Below are positions 49,783 to 58,239 of a stretch of DNA of 64,000 nucleotides, piece by piece. The stretch is from an uncultured Granulosicoccus sp. GTDB lineage: Bacteria; Pseudomonadota; Gammaproteobacteria; Granulosicoccales; Granulosicoccaceae. Each line of letters begins with the position of its first letter. Position 1 is the first letter of the stretch. The notes beneath the pieces were generated by a model. The model saw nothing but the letters and a program-made list of their open reading frames with translations, was not told the DNA's origin and searched no databases. The stretch covers positions 310,001-374,000 of the forward strand of contig CANMQI010000006.1 of NCBI GenBank assembly GCA_947499955.1, given 5' to 3'. Position numbers and translations under genes: made by a program.

Positions 49783-50916
49783 TCACAATCCCACGCTGCC
49801 TCGAACCTGCTTCCAGAATTGCGAGAAGCTGTTGAACGGCTTCTCGGGCATGGGGTACAACCATCGTCGCTCCTGCACGCGTCCGGGCCAATGCCGACAG
49901 GCAGGATATTCGCAACGAAGCACCTGCGCACCAGCCGTCGCTCGGTGAAGCTCGTCGACGGTTCCGTGGTATATCTTCAACCCCAGCTTCCCGGCCCAGT
50001 GACGTACCAGTTCCCAACGCTTTGCACTCATGGGCCATTCGCGATGCCAATCCGTGTCCAGAAACAGGATCCGCTGCTCCGCGCCAGTTTGCCAGTCGGT
50101 GTTCAGATGCCACAGGGAATAGACAGCGACTGCCCCTGAAAACGACTCAAGGGGTTTTCCGGGCAGCAGGGTGTCGAGACAGGACGGCAGCCCCTCCACT
50201 TCCTGCCACGACGCCCGAGGCATCAATGGTTCAGGAACAGCAAAGTCTTGGAAAGCTTCGTAGGGGACATCCAGCCAGGTGTTCTGCTCATCAATTGGAC
50301 TGTACTTGTTGATATTGGCCTGATTGGCAACGTACACCTTGTGACTGAAGGTACCGGCCACCCATTGCCAACTCAGGGTATTGCTCGCCAGATCGCCGTC
50401 GAGCAGATGGTAGTGGAGCCAGCGCGCCGGTTCGTACCAGTGCGTATGGGCCATGTTGCAGGTCATGCCCGCCACCCACAGGCGCGCGTGATTGTGCATC
50501 AGTCCTTCACCTCGCAGGTGCTCCAGGCAGCTGTCGACAGCCGCAATACCGGTACGACTCTTCATGACGGCAAGCGGGACGGCAGACTCTTCGACACCGA
50601 CCTGAGCCTGCCGCATATCACGAAAGATGGCCTCGCCGTGCAGCTGCCACACCCGATGGAAGTATTCGCGCCAGGCCAGTTCGAACAACAAACGGTAACA
50701 GTCACCAGGCTTGTTGTTCGCCAGTACACCCTGTGCGACTGTCGTCGTATCGATGATGCCATGTGTCAGAAAGGGGCTCAGCCAGGTAACCGCGCCATTA
50801 AGCTGATTGCGGCTCTTGTCGTAGGCACGCGGATCGATCCCCTCGATGCGTCTGGCGACCTCGCCCGAATCGCACAGATAATGTGCCAGCGCGGGTGCCG
50901 GTGTACTCAGTGTCAT
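49783..50916 (-). CDS. Photolyase/cryptochrome FAD-binding-domain protein lacking the N-terminal antenna domain
   Basis: This 377-residue protein starts at ATG 50916 directly with the helical FAD-binding domain. Landmarks are YDKSRNQLNGAVTWLSPFL, RLLFELAWREYFHRVW, GLMHNHARLWVAGM and LASNTLSWQWVAGTFSHK, followed by ANQANINKYS. The usual N-terminal Rossmann-like antenna domain is absent. Instead about 125 residues follow the FAD domain with a strand-helix pattern (RILFLDTDWHREWPMSAKRW, then LGLKIYHGTVDEL). These might be a displaced alpha/beta domain. It is divergent from the full photolyase and upstream of DUF2256. Whether it repairs DNA or senses light is not known. Confidence 0.82.
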   Translation of the reverse strand: MTLSTPAPALAHYLCDSGEVARRIEGIDPRAYDKSRNQLNGAVTWLSPFLTHGIIDTTTVAQGVLANNKPGDCYRLLFELAWREYFHRVWQLHGEAIFRDMRQAQVGVEESAVPLAVMKSRTGIAAVDSCLEHLRGEGLMHNHARLWVAGMTCNMAHTHWYEPARWLHYHLLDGDLASNTLSWQWVAGTFSHKVYVANQANINKYSPIDEQNTWLDVPYEAFQDFAVPEPLMPRASWQEVEGLPSCLDTLLPGKPLESFSGAVAVYSLWHLNTDWQTGAEQRILFLDTDWHREWPMSAKRWELVRHWAGKLGLKIYHGTVDELHRATAGAQVLRCEYPACRHWPGRVQERRWLYPMPEKPFNSFSQFWKQVRGSVGL

Positions 50917-50964
50917 GTCGTGATTCCTGTGATCGAAACGGCAGCCAGGGTCGTAGTAACGAGC

Positions 50965-52452
50965 ATGCGAACAGCCTCTCTCATATTCCCTCATCAGCTT
51001 TTTGCCCAGCATCCCGTTATACGAGAGGATGTCGAAAAGGTATGTCTGGTAGAAGAATCCTTGTTCTTCGGCGATGAACGCTATCCCTTGACATTCCACC
51101 GGCAGAAACTGGCATTTCATCTGGCCACGCTCGACGCCTACGAAAAGCGGCTTGGCAGACAGCGTACAGTCGAGCGAATTCATTACACCGGAAATTCGAA
51201 CCTGCTGGAAACACTGATCAAACGCCTTGCCTCCAATGGACTCAAACGTGTGCTGGTGGCAGATGTTCACGATTTCGAACTGAACAGAAGGCTGGAGCGA
51301 GCCTGTACGCAGGCACAGATCCACCTGGAAGTCCTGCACACGCCCGCCTTCATCAACACGCAGCAAGACAACCGTGACTATCGCGACGGGCGCAAACGCT
51401 GGTTCATGGCGGACTTCTATCAGTGGCAACGGCGACGTCTGAATGTGCTGATGGAGAATGACGAACCCACTGGCGGTCAATGGAGTTTCGACGAGGACAA
51501 TCGCAAGAAGATGCCCGCGGCAGAGATCAAGCTGATTCAGCCCTTGCCGATCAAGCAGAAGACAGCACGCATTCGACGTGCATGCGACCTGACTGATGAC
51601 CGCTTTCCGCAGGCTCGCGGACACCTGGAGCAGTGGCCGTATCCCACCACGCACAAAGGGGCTGCAGACTGGCTGGAACGATTCTGCGAAGAACGCTTTA
51701 CCAAATTCGGGCCCTATGAAGATGCCATGGTTCAAGGACAGAGCTTCCTGCATCATTCCGTGCTTACGCCCATGCTCAATACCGGTCTGTTGACCCCGCG
51801 ACAGATTCTGGACACGGCACTGGATGCCCAGCGGGAATTCAGTATTCCTCTGAACAGTGTCGAAGGATTCGTGCGACAGATCATCGGTTGGCGCGAATTC
51901 ATGCGGGCGACCTATGACGACCTGGGTGTTTCGATGCGCACCACCAATCACTGGCAACATCACAACCCTCTGCCCGATGGTTTCTACACGGCGCAAACCG
52001 GCATCGCCCCCATCGACGACTGCCTCGAACGTGTTCTCGACACCGGTTATTGTCATCACATCGAACGACTCATGCTCCTCGGTGGTTTTCTGTTCTTGTG
52101 CGAAGTCGATCCGGATGAAGTCTACCGCTGGTTCATGGAAATGTTCATCGATGCCTATGACTGGGTCATGGTGCCGAATGTCTATGCCATGAGCCAGCAC
52201 GCCGATGGTGGATCCATCACGACCAAACCATATTTTTCAGGCTCCAACTACATACTGAAAATGAGCAATTTCAAACGTGGTGACTGGTGCGACACCTGGG
52301 ATGGTCTTTACTGGCGATGGATCTGGAAACAGCGCAAGGCGCTTGGCAACAACCCCAGATGGGCCATGATGTGCCGGGCAGCAGAAAGGATGGATGCCGA
52401 CAAGCGGCAAGCTCATCTGAACAACGCGGAAGCTTATCTCGAGGCGATGTAG
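50965..52452 (+). CDS. PhrB-like cryptochrome/photolyase (deoxyribodipyrimidine photolyase-related)
   Basis: This 495-residue protein from ATG 50965 has the N-terminal photolyase-related alpha/beta domain (TASLIFPHQLFAQHP, HRQKLAFHLATLDAYEKRL) and a C-terminal FAD-binding domain (TPMLNTGLLTPRQILD, SVEGFVRQIIGWREFMRA, CHHIERLMLLGGFLFLCEVDPDEVYRWFMEMF in part, TKPYFSGSNYILKM). The family comprises (6-4) photolyases and CryB-type proteins that carry a 4Fe-4S cluster. Here the expected CxxC after NYILKM reads CDTW, so the usual cluster ligands are not all present. Only 48 bp separate it from the divergent FAD-domain gene, so both probably answer to one control region. Confidence 0.9.
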   Translation: MRTASLIFPHQLFAQHPVIREDVEKVCLVEESLFFGDERYPLTFHRQKLAFHLATLDAYEKRLGRQRTVERIHYTGNSNLLETLIKRLASNGLKRVLVADVHDFELNRRLERACTQAQIHLEVLHTPAFINTQQDNRDYRDGRKRWFMADFYQWQRRRLNVLMENDEPTGGQWSFDEDNRKKMPAAEIKLIQPLPIKQKTARIRRACDLTDDRFPQARGHLEQWPYPTTHKGAADWLERFCEERFTKFGPYEDAMVQGQSFLHHSVLTPMLNTGLLTPRQILDTALDAQREFSIPLNSVEGFVRQIIGWREFMRATYDDLGVSMRTTNHWQHHNPLPDGFYTAQTGIAPIDDCLERVLDTGYCHHIERLMLLGGFLFLCEVDPDEVYRWFMEMFIDAYDWVMVPNVYAMSQHADGGSITTKPYFSGSNYILKMSNFKRGDWCDTWDGLYWRWIWKQRKALGNNPRWAMMCRAAERMDADKRQAHLNNAEAYLEAM

Positions 52453-52718
52453 AAAACTGTCATGCAGCCGGGTGTCGTCGTTGCCCGGGATTCACGATGA
52501 TGGATATAGAGCCCACTGCCGACAGCGCACACAAGCAACAGTACCTTGGTCGATAAGGCATCCAGCTAACGATTATCGGCATGACATCGGCCAATCGGAT
52601 GTAGACGTCGTGATGGGAATCGCTATGATAGGAGTACGCTCCCGTCAGCCTTCCATGCTCAGCGAGTAGAGGGCTGACAGGAGCGATCGCCAACTGGCTG
52701 AACAGGAGATCAGCAAAC

Positions 52719-54824
52719 ATGCATCATGGTCATGCGAAACGCAGACTCCGACGCGTGATGCAGATTGTCGCTCCGGGTGTGCTCGCCCTGTCGGGCTACC
52801 GTCCATCCTGGCTGGCCAATGATCTTGCAGCCGGTTTGTCAGTTGCCGCCATTGCACTGCCTGTCGGAATCGCCTACTCGGACCTGGCCGGTGTACCGCC
52901 GGTTGTCGGTATGTACTCTGCAATATTCCCACTGTTCGCCTATGCGCTGTTCGGCTCCTCACGCCAACTGATGACCGGGCCTGATGCCGCTACCTGTATT
53001 CTTGTCGCCTCGACGTTGGCTCCTCTGGCGGGCGGCGATCCTGAGCGCTATGCAACCCTGTTGTTCGGCCTGACCATCATGAGCGGTCTGCTGTACATTC
53101 TGGCAGGCGTGATCAGACTCGGGTTCATGGCAAACTTCCTGTCACAGCCCATACTAACGGGTTATTTGAACGGTATTGCCATACTGATCATTGTCGGGCA
53201 AGTGCCGAAGCTGCTCGGCTACCCGGCAAGCGAACACGAATTTCTGCCGGGAATCCTGGAGTTCTTCCAGCGCGTCGATCAAAGCCATTGGCCAACCGCA
53301 GCACTCGGTGCAGCAACGCTCATCGTGCTGGTACTGATACTCCGGTTCCTGCCACTACTGCCTGGCGCCTTCGTTGTGGTCTGTCTGAGCATCCTGCTGG
53401 TGGTGGGGCTGAACCTGGAACAACAAGGTGTGACTGTGCTGGGAGACGTACCCGGCGGTATGCCGATCATCACCTTGCCATCCTTCAACTTCGGCGTATT
53501 CAACGACATCTTCAGCGCTGCCGCCGGACTGGTACTTGTCAGTTTTACCAGTGGCGTACTGACCGCCAAGAGCTTTGCGCGGCGCAACGGCTATGAAATC
53601 GATGCAAATCAGGAATTGATCGGCTTCGGTGCGTGCAACCTTGCCTCCGGCCTGGCACAGGGTTTCCCGGTCACCGGTGCGGATTCACGCACAGCCGTCA
53701 ACAATGCCATGGGCGGCAAGACTCAGATGGTGGGGCTGGTGGCAGGTGGCGCCATGCTGCTGGTACTGGTTTATCTGACAGCGCCACTTGCTCACGTACC
53801 CGCCACTGCTCTGGCAGCCGTCATTCTGGTTTCTGCTGTCGGCCTGTTCGATCTGAACGATCTGCGGATGTTGTATCGCATGAGTTATCGGGAATTCCTG
53901 ATGTCGGTGATCACCACCCTTGGTGTACTGGTGCTTGGCGTGTTGCCAGGCATCCTGCTGGCGGTCGGCTTGTCTCTTATCTGGCTACTGTCAGTAGAGT
54001 CGCGACCTAATGACGCTGTTCTGGGCAGGGTCAAGGGCCAGAAGGGATTTCACAACATCGCCGACTACCCTGAAGCCAAGACCATTCCGGGGCTGCTGCT
54101 CTACCGCTTCGAGTCCAATCTGGTCTTCTACAACGCCGACTACATGAAGTCCCGGGTACGAGCGATTGTCGCTGCCCAGAAGACACCTGTCGAATGGCTG
54201 GTACTGGATGCCAGTGCCATCAACATCGTCGACGCAACAGGACTGCGCAAGTTCGACGAACTACGACAGGAACTGGCAGCCATGGGTGTATCGGTCTACG
54301 TCGCACGTCTGCGGCGTCATCTGGGGCGTTTCTTCAATGAAGACTTCGTCGAGAATCGACGTGAGCGAGGCCGGAAATATCTCTTCCAGACCCTCAAGCC
54401 GGCGATAAACGCCTTCCTGAAACAGCGTCGCACAAGTGAATTGACATTGGCTGAAATGGAGGCAGATGCACGCCGCAAGAAAGCCAGAAAGTCGCTGATG
54501 CAGGCCTTGAAACCGACGCTGGATGATTACCTGATACAGCAACAGGCCGCAGCAGAAGCGCTGGGAATCCCGAGCACGGATAACCCGGAAAAAGCGGAGA
54601 ACAAACGTCGCCTTGAAGCGCTGAGACCGGCAATCAGTGCTTATCTGATGCAACAGAAGGAGGCGGCCCAACGACAGGAGGCGACGCTCGAGATAGATCA
54701 GGCACTGGACGATCGGCAATGGCGAGAGCCGGTCGAACTTCCGAGAAAAAAGAAGAATGACATCGTACCGGCCCCTCGAACAGATGCCGATGCAGGTCCT
54801 GCCGATGGAAAATCGAAAGCCTGA
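52719..54824 (+). CDS. SulP-family anion transporter with STAS domain and repeat-bearing C-terminal tail
   Basis: This 701-residue inner-membrane transporter moves sulfate, bicarbonate or another anion. The SulP core spans residues 20-420 (DLAAGLSVAAIALPVGIAYS, LMTGPDAATCILVA, GFPVTGADSRTAVNNAMGGK). A STAS domain follows near 450-550 (LVLDASAINIVDATGLRKF). Beyond it lies an unusual charged tail with three copies of L-K/R-P-x-I/L-x-x-F/Y-L-x-Q at about residues 557, 597 and 634. AGGAG stands upstream of ATG 52719. No neighbour such as carbonic anhydrase points to the anion. Confidence 0.9.
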   Translation: MHHGHAKRRLRRVMQIVAPGVLALSGYRPSWLANDLAAGLSVAAIALPVGIAYSDLAGVPPVVGMYSAIFPLFAYALFGSSRQLMTGPDAATCILVASTLAPLAGGDPERYATLLFGLTIMSGLLYILAGVIRLGFMANFLSQPILTGYLNGIAILIIVGQVPKLLGYPASEHEFLPGILEFFQRVDQSHWPTAALGAATLIVLVLILRFLPLLPGAFVVVCLSILLVVGLNLEQQGVTVLGDVPGGMPIITLPSFNFGVFNDIFSAAAGLVLVSFTSGVLTAKSFARRNGYEIDANQELIGFGACNLASGLAQGFPVTGADSRTAVNNAMGGKTQMVGLVAGGAMLLVLVYLTAPLAHVPATALAAVILVSAVGLFDLNDLRMLYRMSYREFLMSVITTLGVLVLGVLPGILLAVGLSLIWLLSVESRPNDAVLGRVKGQKGFHNIADYPEAKTIPGLLLYRFESNLVFYNADYMKSRVRAIVAAQKTPVEWLVLDASAINIVDATGLRKFDELRQELAAMGVSVYVARLRRHLGRFFNEDFVENRRERGRKYLFQTLKPAINAFLKQRRTSELTLAEMEADARRKKARKSLMQALKPTLDDYLIQQQAAAEALGIPSTDNPEKAENKRRLEALRPAISAYLMQQKEAAQRQEATLEIDQALDDRQWREPVELPRKKKNDIVPAPRTDADAGPADGKSKA

Positions 54825-54851
54825 ACACGATGTCTTGTAGTGATGGCAATG

Positions 54852-54878
54852 GCTGGCTGGAGCATGGGCCAGCACTTT
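54852..54878 (+). terminator. Weak terminator-like hairpin after the SulP gene
   Basis: Six-base arms GCTGGC and GCCAGC (54852-54857, 54868-54873) with a 10-base loop are followed by AC then TTTT. The stem is short and the T run is brief, so this is a modest candidate for the end of the SulP transcript. Confidence 0.35.
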
Positions 54879-54987
54879 TCGACTCGATAGCCTGGCTTGT
54901 GACTTCAGAAAGAAAATATCGTTTGTCCCGCATGCTCGTCATGACTAGTCTGAAGTCCTCCATTCTACGCTTATGGAAGTTAACGAA

Positions 54988-55182
54988 ATGAAGCACGCAA
55001 CTTGCAGCATTGACCACTTGATCGATCAGGTTGACATCTCCGAGTTCGAACGTCAGAAGATCAAGTCACAGCTTCATCAGGCGGAACAGGTAGCGGATGT
55101 CATTCAAGCCTGTGTTTCGAAAGCCAGCAGGCTGGTGAAGTCACTGACCCCGTCGCGAAGAGTCAAGTTACACCAGCACTGA
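54988..55182 (+). CDS. Small hypothetical helical protein
   Basis: This frame of 64 codons starts at ATG 54988 (MKHATCSIDH); an in-frame ATG at 54973 would add five residues. The composition is that of a compact amphipathic helix pair (HLIDQVDISEFERQKIKSQL, then QVADVIQACVSKASRLVKSL), unlike the shadow frames elsewhere. It sits alone between SulP and a convergent gene and is followed by a terminator-like hairpin overlapping its end. I do not recognise a family. Confidence 0.45.
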   Translation: MKHATCSIDHLIDQVDISEFERQKIKSQLHQAEQVADVIQACVSKASRLVKSLTPSRRVKLHQH

Positions 55183-55194
55183 ATGCACTGGTGT
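55170..55194. terminator. Hairpin between the small gene and the convergent PLP-enzyme gene
   Basis: Seven-base arms ACACCAG (55170-55176) and CTGGTGT (55188-55194) enclose an 11-base loop, and TTCT follows on the plus strand. The left arm overlaps the last codons of the small gene. The position between convergent genes suggests a shared terminator. Confidence 0.45.
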
Positions 55195-55233
55195 TTCTGA
55201 TGGTCGGTAGTCGACGGTTGATCGAAATTCCTC

Positions 55234-56385
55234 TCAGGCTGTTGGACGCAACGCCTGATCAAGGTCATGAATCAGATCATCGACCTCTTCGATGCCCACT
55301 GCCAGGCGCAACAGATTCTCCGGCACGCCGGTCTCCGGTGGCTCTATGCTGTGACGATGCTCTATCAGGGTTTCAACCCCACCGAGGGAAGTTGCCCTGA
55401 CAAGCAGCTGCAGCCGACCGATGACCGCAAGGGTCTCGGCCCTGTCACCCTTCACCAGAAATGACATCAAGCTACCGTAACCGCCGCACATCTGCTGGCG
55501 AGCGATATCGTGACCGGGATGAGATTCCAGGCCTGGGTAGAGCACACCCTCCACGCGCTCATGCTGATGCAGGAACCGGGCAATGCGCGCCGCGTTCTGG
55601 CAGGCCCGCTCGACTCGCAACACCACGGTTCGCATGCCACGCAGCAACATGGATGCATCGAACGGACTGATGACAGCACCGGCATCATGACGCTCCGTAA
55701 CAATTCGCTGCCAATGGGGGTGACTGTCTCGACTGACCAGGGCGCCGGCAATGACATCACTGTGACCGTTCAGGGATTTGGTGGCCGAATGCATCACGAT
55801 ATCGGCACCCAACTCCAGTGGGCGTGTCAGCAGCGGCGTGGGTACCGTGTTGTCGACGATCAACAGTGCGCCTGCCGCATGAGCAAGCTCGGCAGCCAGA
55901 CGAATGTCGGTGATGTGCATCATCGGATTGCTGGGCGTTTCCACCCACACGAAGTCCGTGCGTTCTTCAGCCTGGATGGCTGCGCGCAGACTGACAGCGT
56001 CATCCGGCGCGTAATAACTGATCGCTATTGATGCCCGTGCACAGTACTGCCGGGTCCAGCTGAACACGCCCCAATACATCGACTGCGGCAGCACCACGCG
56101 AGCACCGCTCTCCAGGGTATAGAACACGGCTGCAATGGCCGCCATTCCGGAGGCAAACAGCAAGGCCTGTTCGCCATTTTCAAGTCTTGCCAATACGCGT
56201 TCTGCCTGCACGAACGATGGGTTATTGTCCCGGGCATACACATGCCCCGCGTTCATCGGCTGATTCCCCGTATCTCTGGCAAAGGTGGTCGAGGTGTTGA
56301 GCGGTGGGACGATAGCACCACTCTGGGCATCGACGTAATGATCGGCCTTGGCGGCGATGGTCGCTGGAGCAACGGGTCTGGTCAT
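55234..56385 (-). CDS. Cystathionine gamma-synthase/lyase family PLP enzyme
   Basis: This 383-residue enzyme of the Cys/Met metabolism PLP family has the cofactor Lys203 in MHSATKSLNGHSD, the phosphate-binding FASGMAAIAAV and the aspartate in LLIVDNTVPTPLL. The C-terminal stretch SLGGVETLIEHRHS is the family's substrate-binding region. It could be a cystathionine gamma-synthase, gamma-lyase or beta-lyase; motifs do not separate them. I chose ATG 56385; a TTG two codons upstream (56391) has AGGA at a plausible distance and cannot be excluded. Confidence 0.88.
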   Translation of the reverse strand: MTRPVAPATIAAKADHYVDAQSGAIVPPLNTSTTFARDTGNQPMNAGHVYARDNNPSFVQAERVLARLENGEQALLFASGMAAIAAVFYTLESGARVVLPQSMYWGVFSWTRQYCARASIAISYYAPDDAVSLRAAIQAEERTDFVWVETPSNPMMHITDIRLAAELAHAAGALLIVDNTVPTPLLTRPLELGADIVMHSATKSLNGHSDVIAGALVSRDSHPHWQRIVTERHDAGAVISPFDASMLLRGMRTVVLRVERACQNAARIARFLHQHERVEGVLYPGLESHPGHDIARQQMCGGYGSLMSFLVKGDRAETLAVIGRLQLLVRATSLGGVETLIEHRHSIEPPETGVPENLLRLAVGIEEVDDLIHDLDQALRPTA

Positions 56386-56510
56386 GATCAATGCTGTCCT
56401 GAGGAAGAAGCGCCAGTGAGCGCTACGAACGGAGTTGCGGTTGAGTGAGCGTCAGCCCTCAGAATAACCCCGATTGAATCGCCACGACAGTCAGTGCGTA
56501 TCAAATCGGC

Positions 56511-57200
56511 TCAGTTTCGCTGTGAATACAGCGCCATGATGTCAGCCCAGTGCAGGTATTCGGAACCCGACCCGTCGTTCACACTGTTGTAGGCCATGGC
56601 GCAACCCAGCTTGTCCACATCGATGCCACGATATTTACTCAGCAAGCCCACCATGAGCCGACTGAGCGTTGGCCACAAGGCCAGCGTCATGGCCTGAGTG
56701 AACCCGTACCGATTGTCCGGGGTAATGATCATGGACGGTTGAAATATACTGAGACGTTTGAAATTCAGGGCAAGCAGAGCCTCGTTGAGTTCTCCCTTGC
56801 TGCGCAGAAAGAAGGATCGGGACCGCGCATCGGCGCCGACAGAACTCAATAGCTGAAAGTGCTCCACTCCGGCCTCTCGGCAAGCCGTTGCAAAATCCAG
56901 TACAGCCTGTTTGTCGATACGCAGGAAATCTTCCTTGCTGACCCTGGAAGGCTCGCCCACCCCCAGCGTACAGATCGCGCACTGATATCCGTCCAGCCTG
57001 GATGCATAGCTTTCCGGGTTCATGACATCGATGCGGTGCTGCTCGATGTTCTCCTGTGCAAGACCACTCACCTTGCGGCGCCCCAACAGGGCCAACTTCG
57101 CCAGACGCGGCTCATCGCACAGTGCCTGGACCACTTCGCCACCCACCGCACCGGTTGCGCCCAGCATCACGATGTTCATGTTCCTAACCGTGTTGCTCAT
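56511..57200 (-). CDS. Rossmann-fold NAD(P)-binding protein (atypical SDR, HTATIP2/YwnB-like)
   Basis: This 229-residue protein begins with a dinucleotide-binding motif (NIVMLGATGAVGGEVVQAL), followed by LGRRKVSG, ICTLGVGEPS and HFQLLSSVGADARSRSFFLRSKGE, in which the Ser and Lys sit as in atypical short-chain dehydrogenases of the HTATIP2/oxidoreductase type. Ends near PSMIITPDNR show the usual C-terminal half. The start is ATG 57200; ATG 57179 inside is also possible. The reaction is unknown. It lies 125 bp upstream of the PLP-enzyme gene on the same strand, and no functional link is evident. Confidence 0.8.
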   Translation of the reverse strand: MSNTVRNMNIVMLGATGAVGGEVVQALCDEPRLAKLALLGRRKVSGLAQENIEQHRIDVMNPESYASRLDGYQCAICTLGVGEPSRVSKEDFLRIDKQAVLDFATACREAGVEHFQLLSSVGADARSRSFFLRSKGELNEALLALNFKRLSIFQPSMIITPDNRYGFTQAMTLALWPTLSRLMVGLLSKYRGIDVDKLGCAMAYNSVNDGSGSEYLHWADIMALYSQRN

Positions 57201-57540
57201 GTCTTGCCGCAGTATCAAGCGCATCCCGTTTCGCCAGATTGCGCATCGTGGCATTGACCACGGCACTTTGCTGCGCTGCCTTGACAGCAACAGCAAGGCC
57301 CGGACCGGTAGAGGCTACGGTGACAACAACGACTTGATGGTTTTTCATGAGGATGGTGATTGACTGAAGATACATTGACATCCTCCCCCCTGAAGGGATG
57401 GGAGTCCTACGGCGTTCAAGCATTTGCGTAAACTGACCGGTGTACTTTAAAGAAGGTAGTTTCAATTGTAAACTCAGAAGTTTACTTTTCCGGTAAGATG
57501 CCAGGAATGCAATCTGTGTCAGTGCGATGCTTCCAGGCTC
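57201..57540. other. Divergent intergenic region upstream of the TetR gene
   Basis: This is 340 bp between the Rossmann-fold gene and the TetR regulator. It holds the IS605-like end hairpin at 57377-57411. An AT-rich stretch with AAACTCAGAAGTTTACTTT near 57471-57489 includes the arms GTAAACT (57469-57475) and AGTTTAC (57479-57485), a 3-bp-spaced palindrome and the best candidate TetR operator. A 54-codon minus-strand frame ending near 57184 lacks a ribosome site and was not called. Confidence 0.45.
57377..57411 (+). mobile_element. Solitary IS200/IS605-type right-end hairpin (remnant)
   Basis: The stretch GACATC, then a hairpin at 57383-57404 with arms CTCCC/GGGAG and CCCT/AGGG around CTGAAGGG, then TCCTAC resembles the conserved right end of IS605/IS1341 elements, which follows the tnpB stop. 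No tnpA or tnpB is present; the sequence to the left encodes a chromosomal gene on the other strand. It is therefore a relic or a non-autonomous element. The match is from recall of the family pattern. Confidence 0.45.
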
Positions 57541-58152
57541 ATGACAAACGTAAAGACCTATAGTCAGCGCAAGCGTGCTGCCATTCTCGAGGCCGCTGCG
57601 GAAGAATTCCGTACACACGGTTTCAGAGAAACCAGCATGGACCGAGTCGCCGACGTGGCCCAGGTGAGCAAACGGACGGTCTACAAGCACTTCCCCAGCA
57701 AGGATGACCTGTATCGCGCCATCACTCATGAGCTCGTTCTGCGAGAGCACTATTCGATTGATGGCAGCTATCACGCAAAGCAGCGACTGCGGACTCAACT
57801 GATACGGATAGCAACACAGGAAGTGGACGCCTTCAGTTCGGACACCTACCTCTCCACGATGCGTGTGCTGCTGGCGGAAGCCTTTCGCTCTCCGGAAATC
57901 GTTCAGAAAGCCTTCCAGGATCTACCCACGAACGGTGGTGCATTCTTTGAATGGATCACGGCTGCCATCGATGATGGCCGCCTGGAGATCGACGACCCGA
58001 CGTTGGCGACACATCAATTGTTGTCCCTGCTAAAGGGCCTGCTCTTCTGGCCTCAAGCCCTGTCGATGCAGGGAGCCGTCAGCAAGAAAACACAGACAAA
58101 AGTCATCGGCTCGGCGGTGGACATGTTTCTGGACCACTACGAAGTCCGATAA
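57541..58152 (+). CDS. TetR/AcrR-family transcriptional regulator
   Basis: This 203-residue regulator has the TetR DNA-binding domain at residues 10-55 (AILEAAAEEFRTHGFRETSM, then VSKRTVYKHFPSKDDLYRAI) and a helical ligand domain resembling the AefR/YbiH C-terminal type (STMRVLLAEAFRSPEIVQKAF). ATG 57541 fits the family start. It precedes the metallo-beta-lactamase-fold gene by 87 bp on the same strand, so it may control that gene and itself through the palindrome at 57469-57485. Confidence 0.93.
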   Translation: MTNVKTYSQRKRAAILEAAAEEFRTHGFRETSMDRVADVAQVSKRTVYKHFPSKDDLYRAITHELVLREHYSIDGSYHAKQRLRTQLIRIATQEVDAFSSDTYLSTMRVLLAEAFRSPEIVQKAFQDLPTNGGAFFEWITAAIDDGRLEIDDPTLATHQLLSLLKGLLFWPQALSMQGAVSKKTQTKVIGSAVDMFLDHYEVR

Positions 58153-58239
58153 CGTGCCGATCGCAAGCACCTTCAAATTCACTGAGACACAACCGCCGTC
58201 GACAGTGCATTCAAACTGTTACCGGTCTATTCGATTGAC

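Noticed and set aside
49783-52200. One open frame of 805 codons on the minus strand across two genes
   Set aside because: Only residues after ATG 50916 resemble a protein. The rest is antisense to the PhrB-like photolyase and is an open shadow frame.
53279-54875. Antisense frames across the SulP gene
   Set aside because: They are opposite to membrane helices and the charged tail. The apparent hydrophobic or basic runs are mirror effects of the real gene.
57184-57348. 54-codon minus-strand frame beginning MKNHQVVVVTV
   Set aside because: The bases before its ATG do not form a ribosome site, and the frame lies in a region with the IS605-like end. It was left uncalled.
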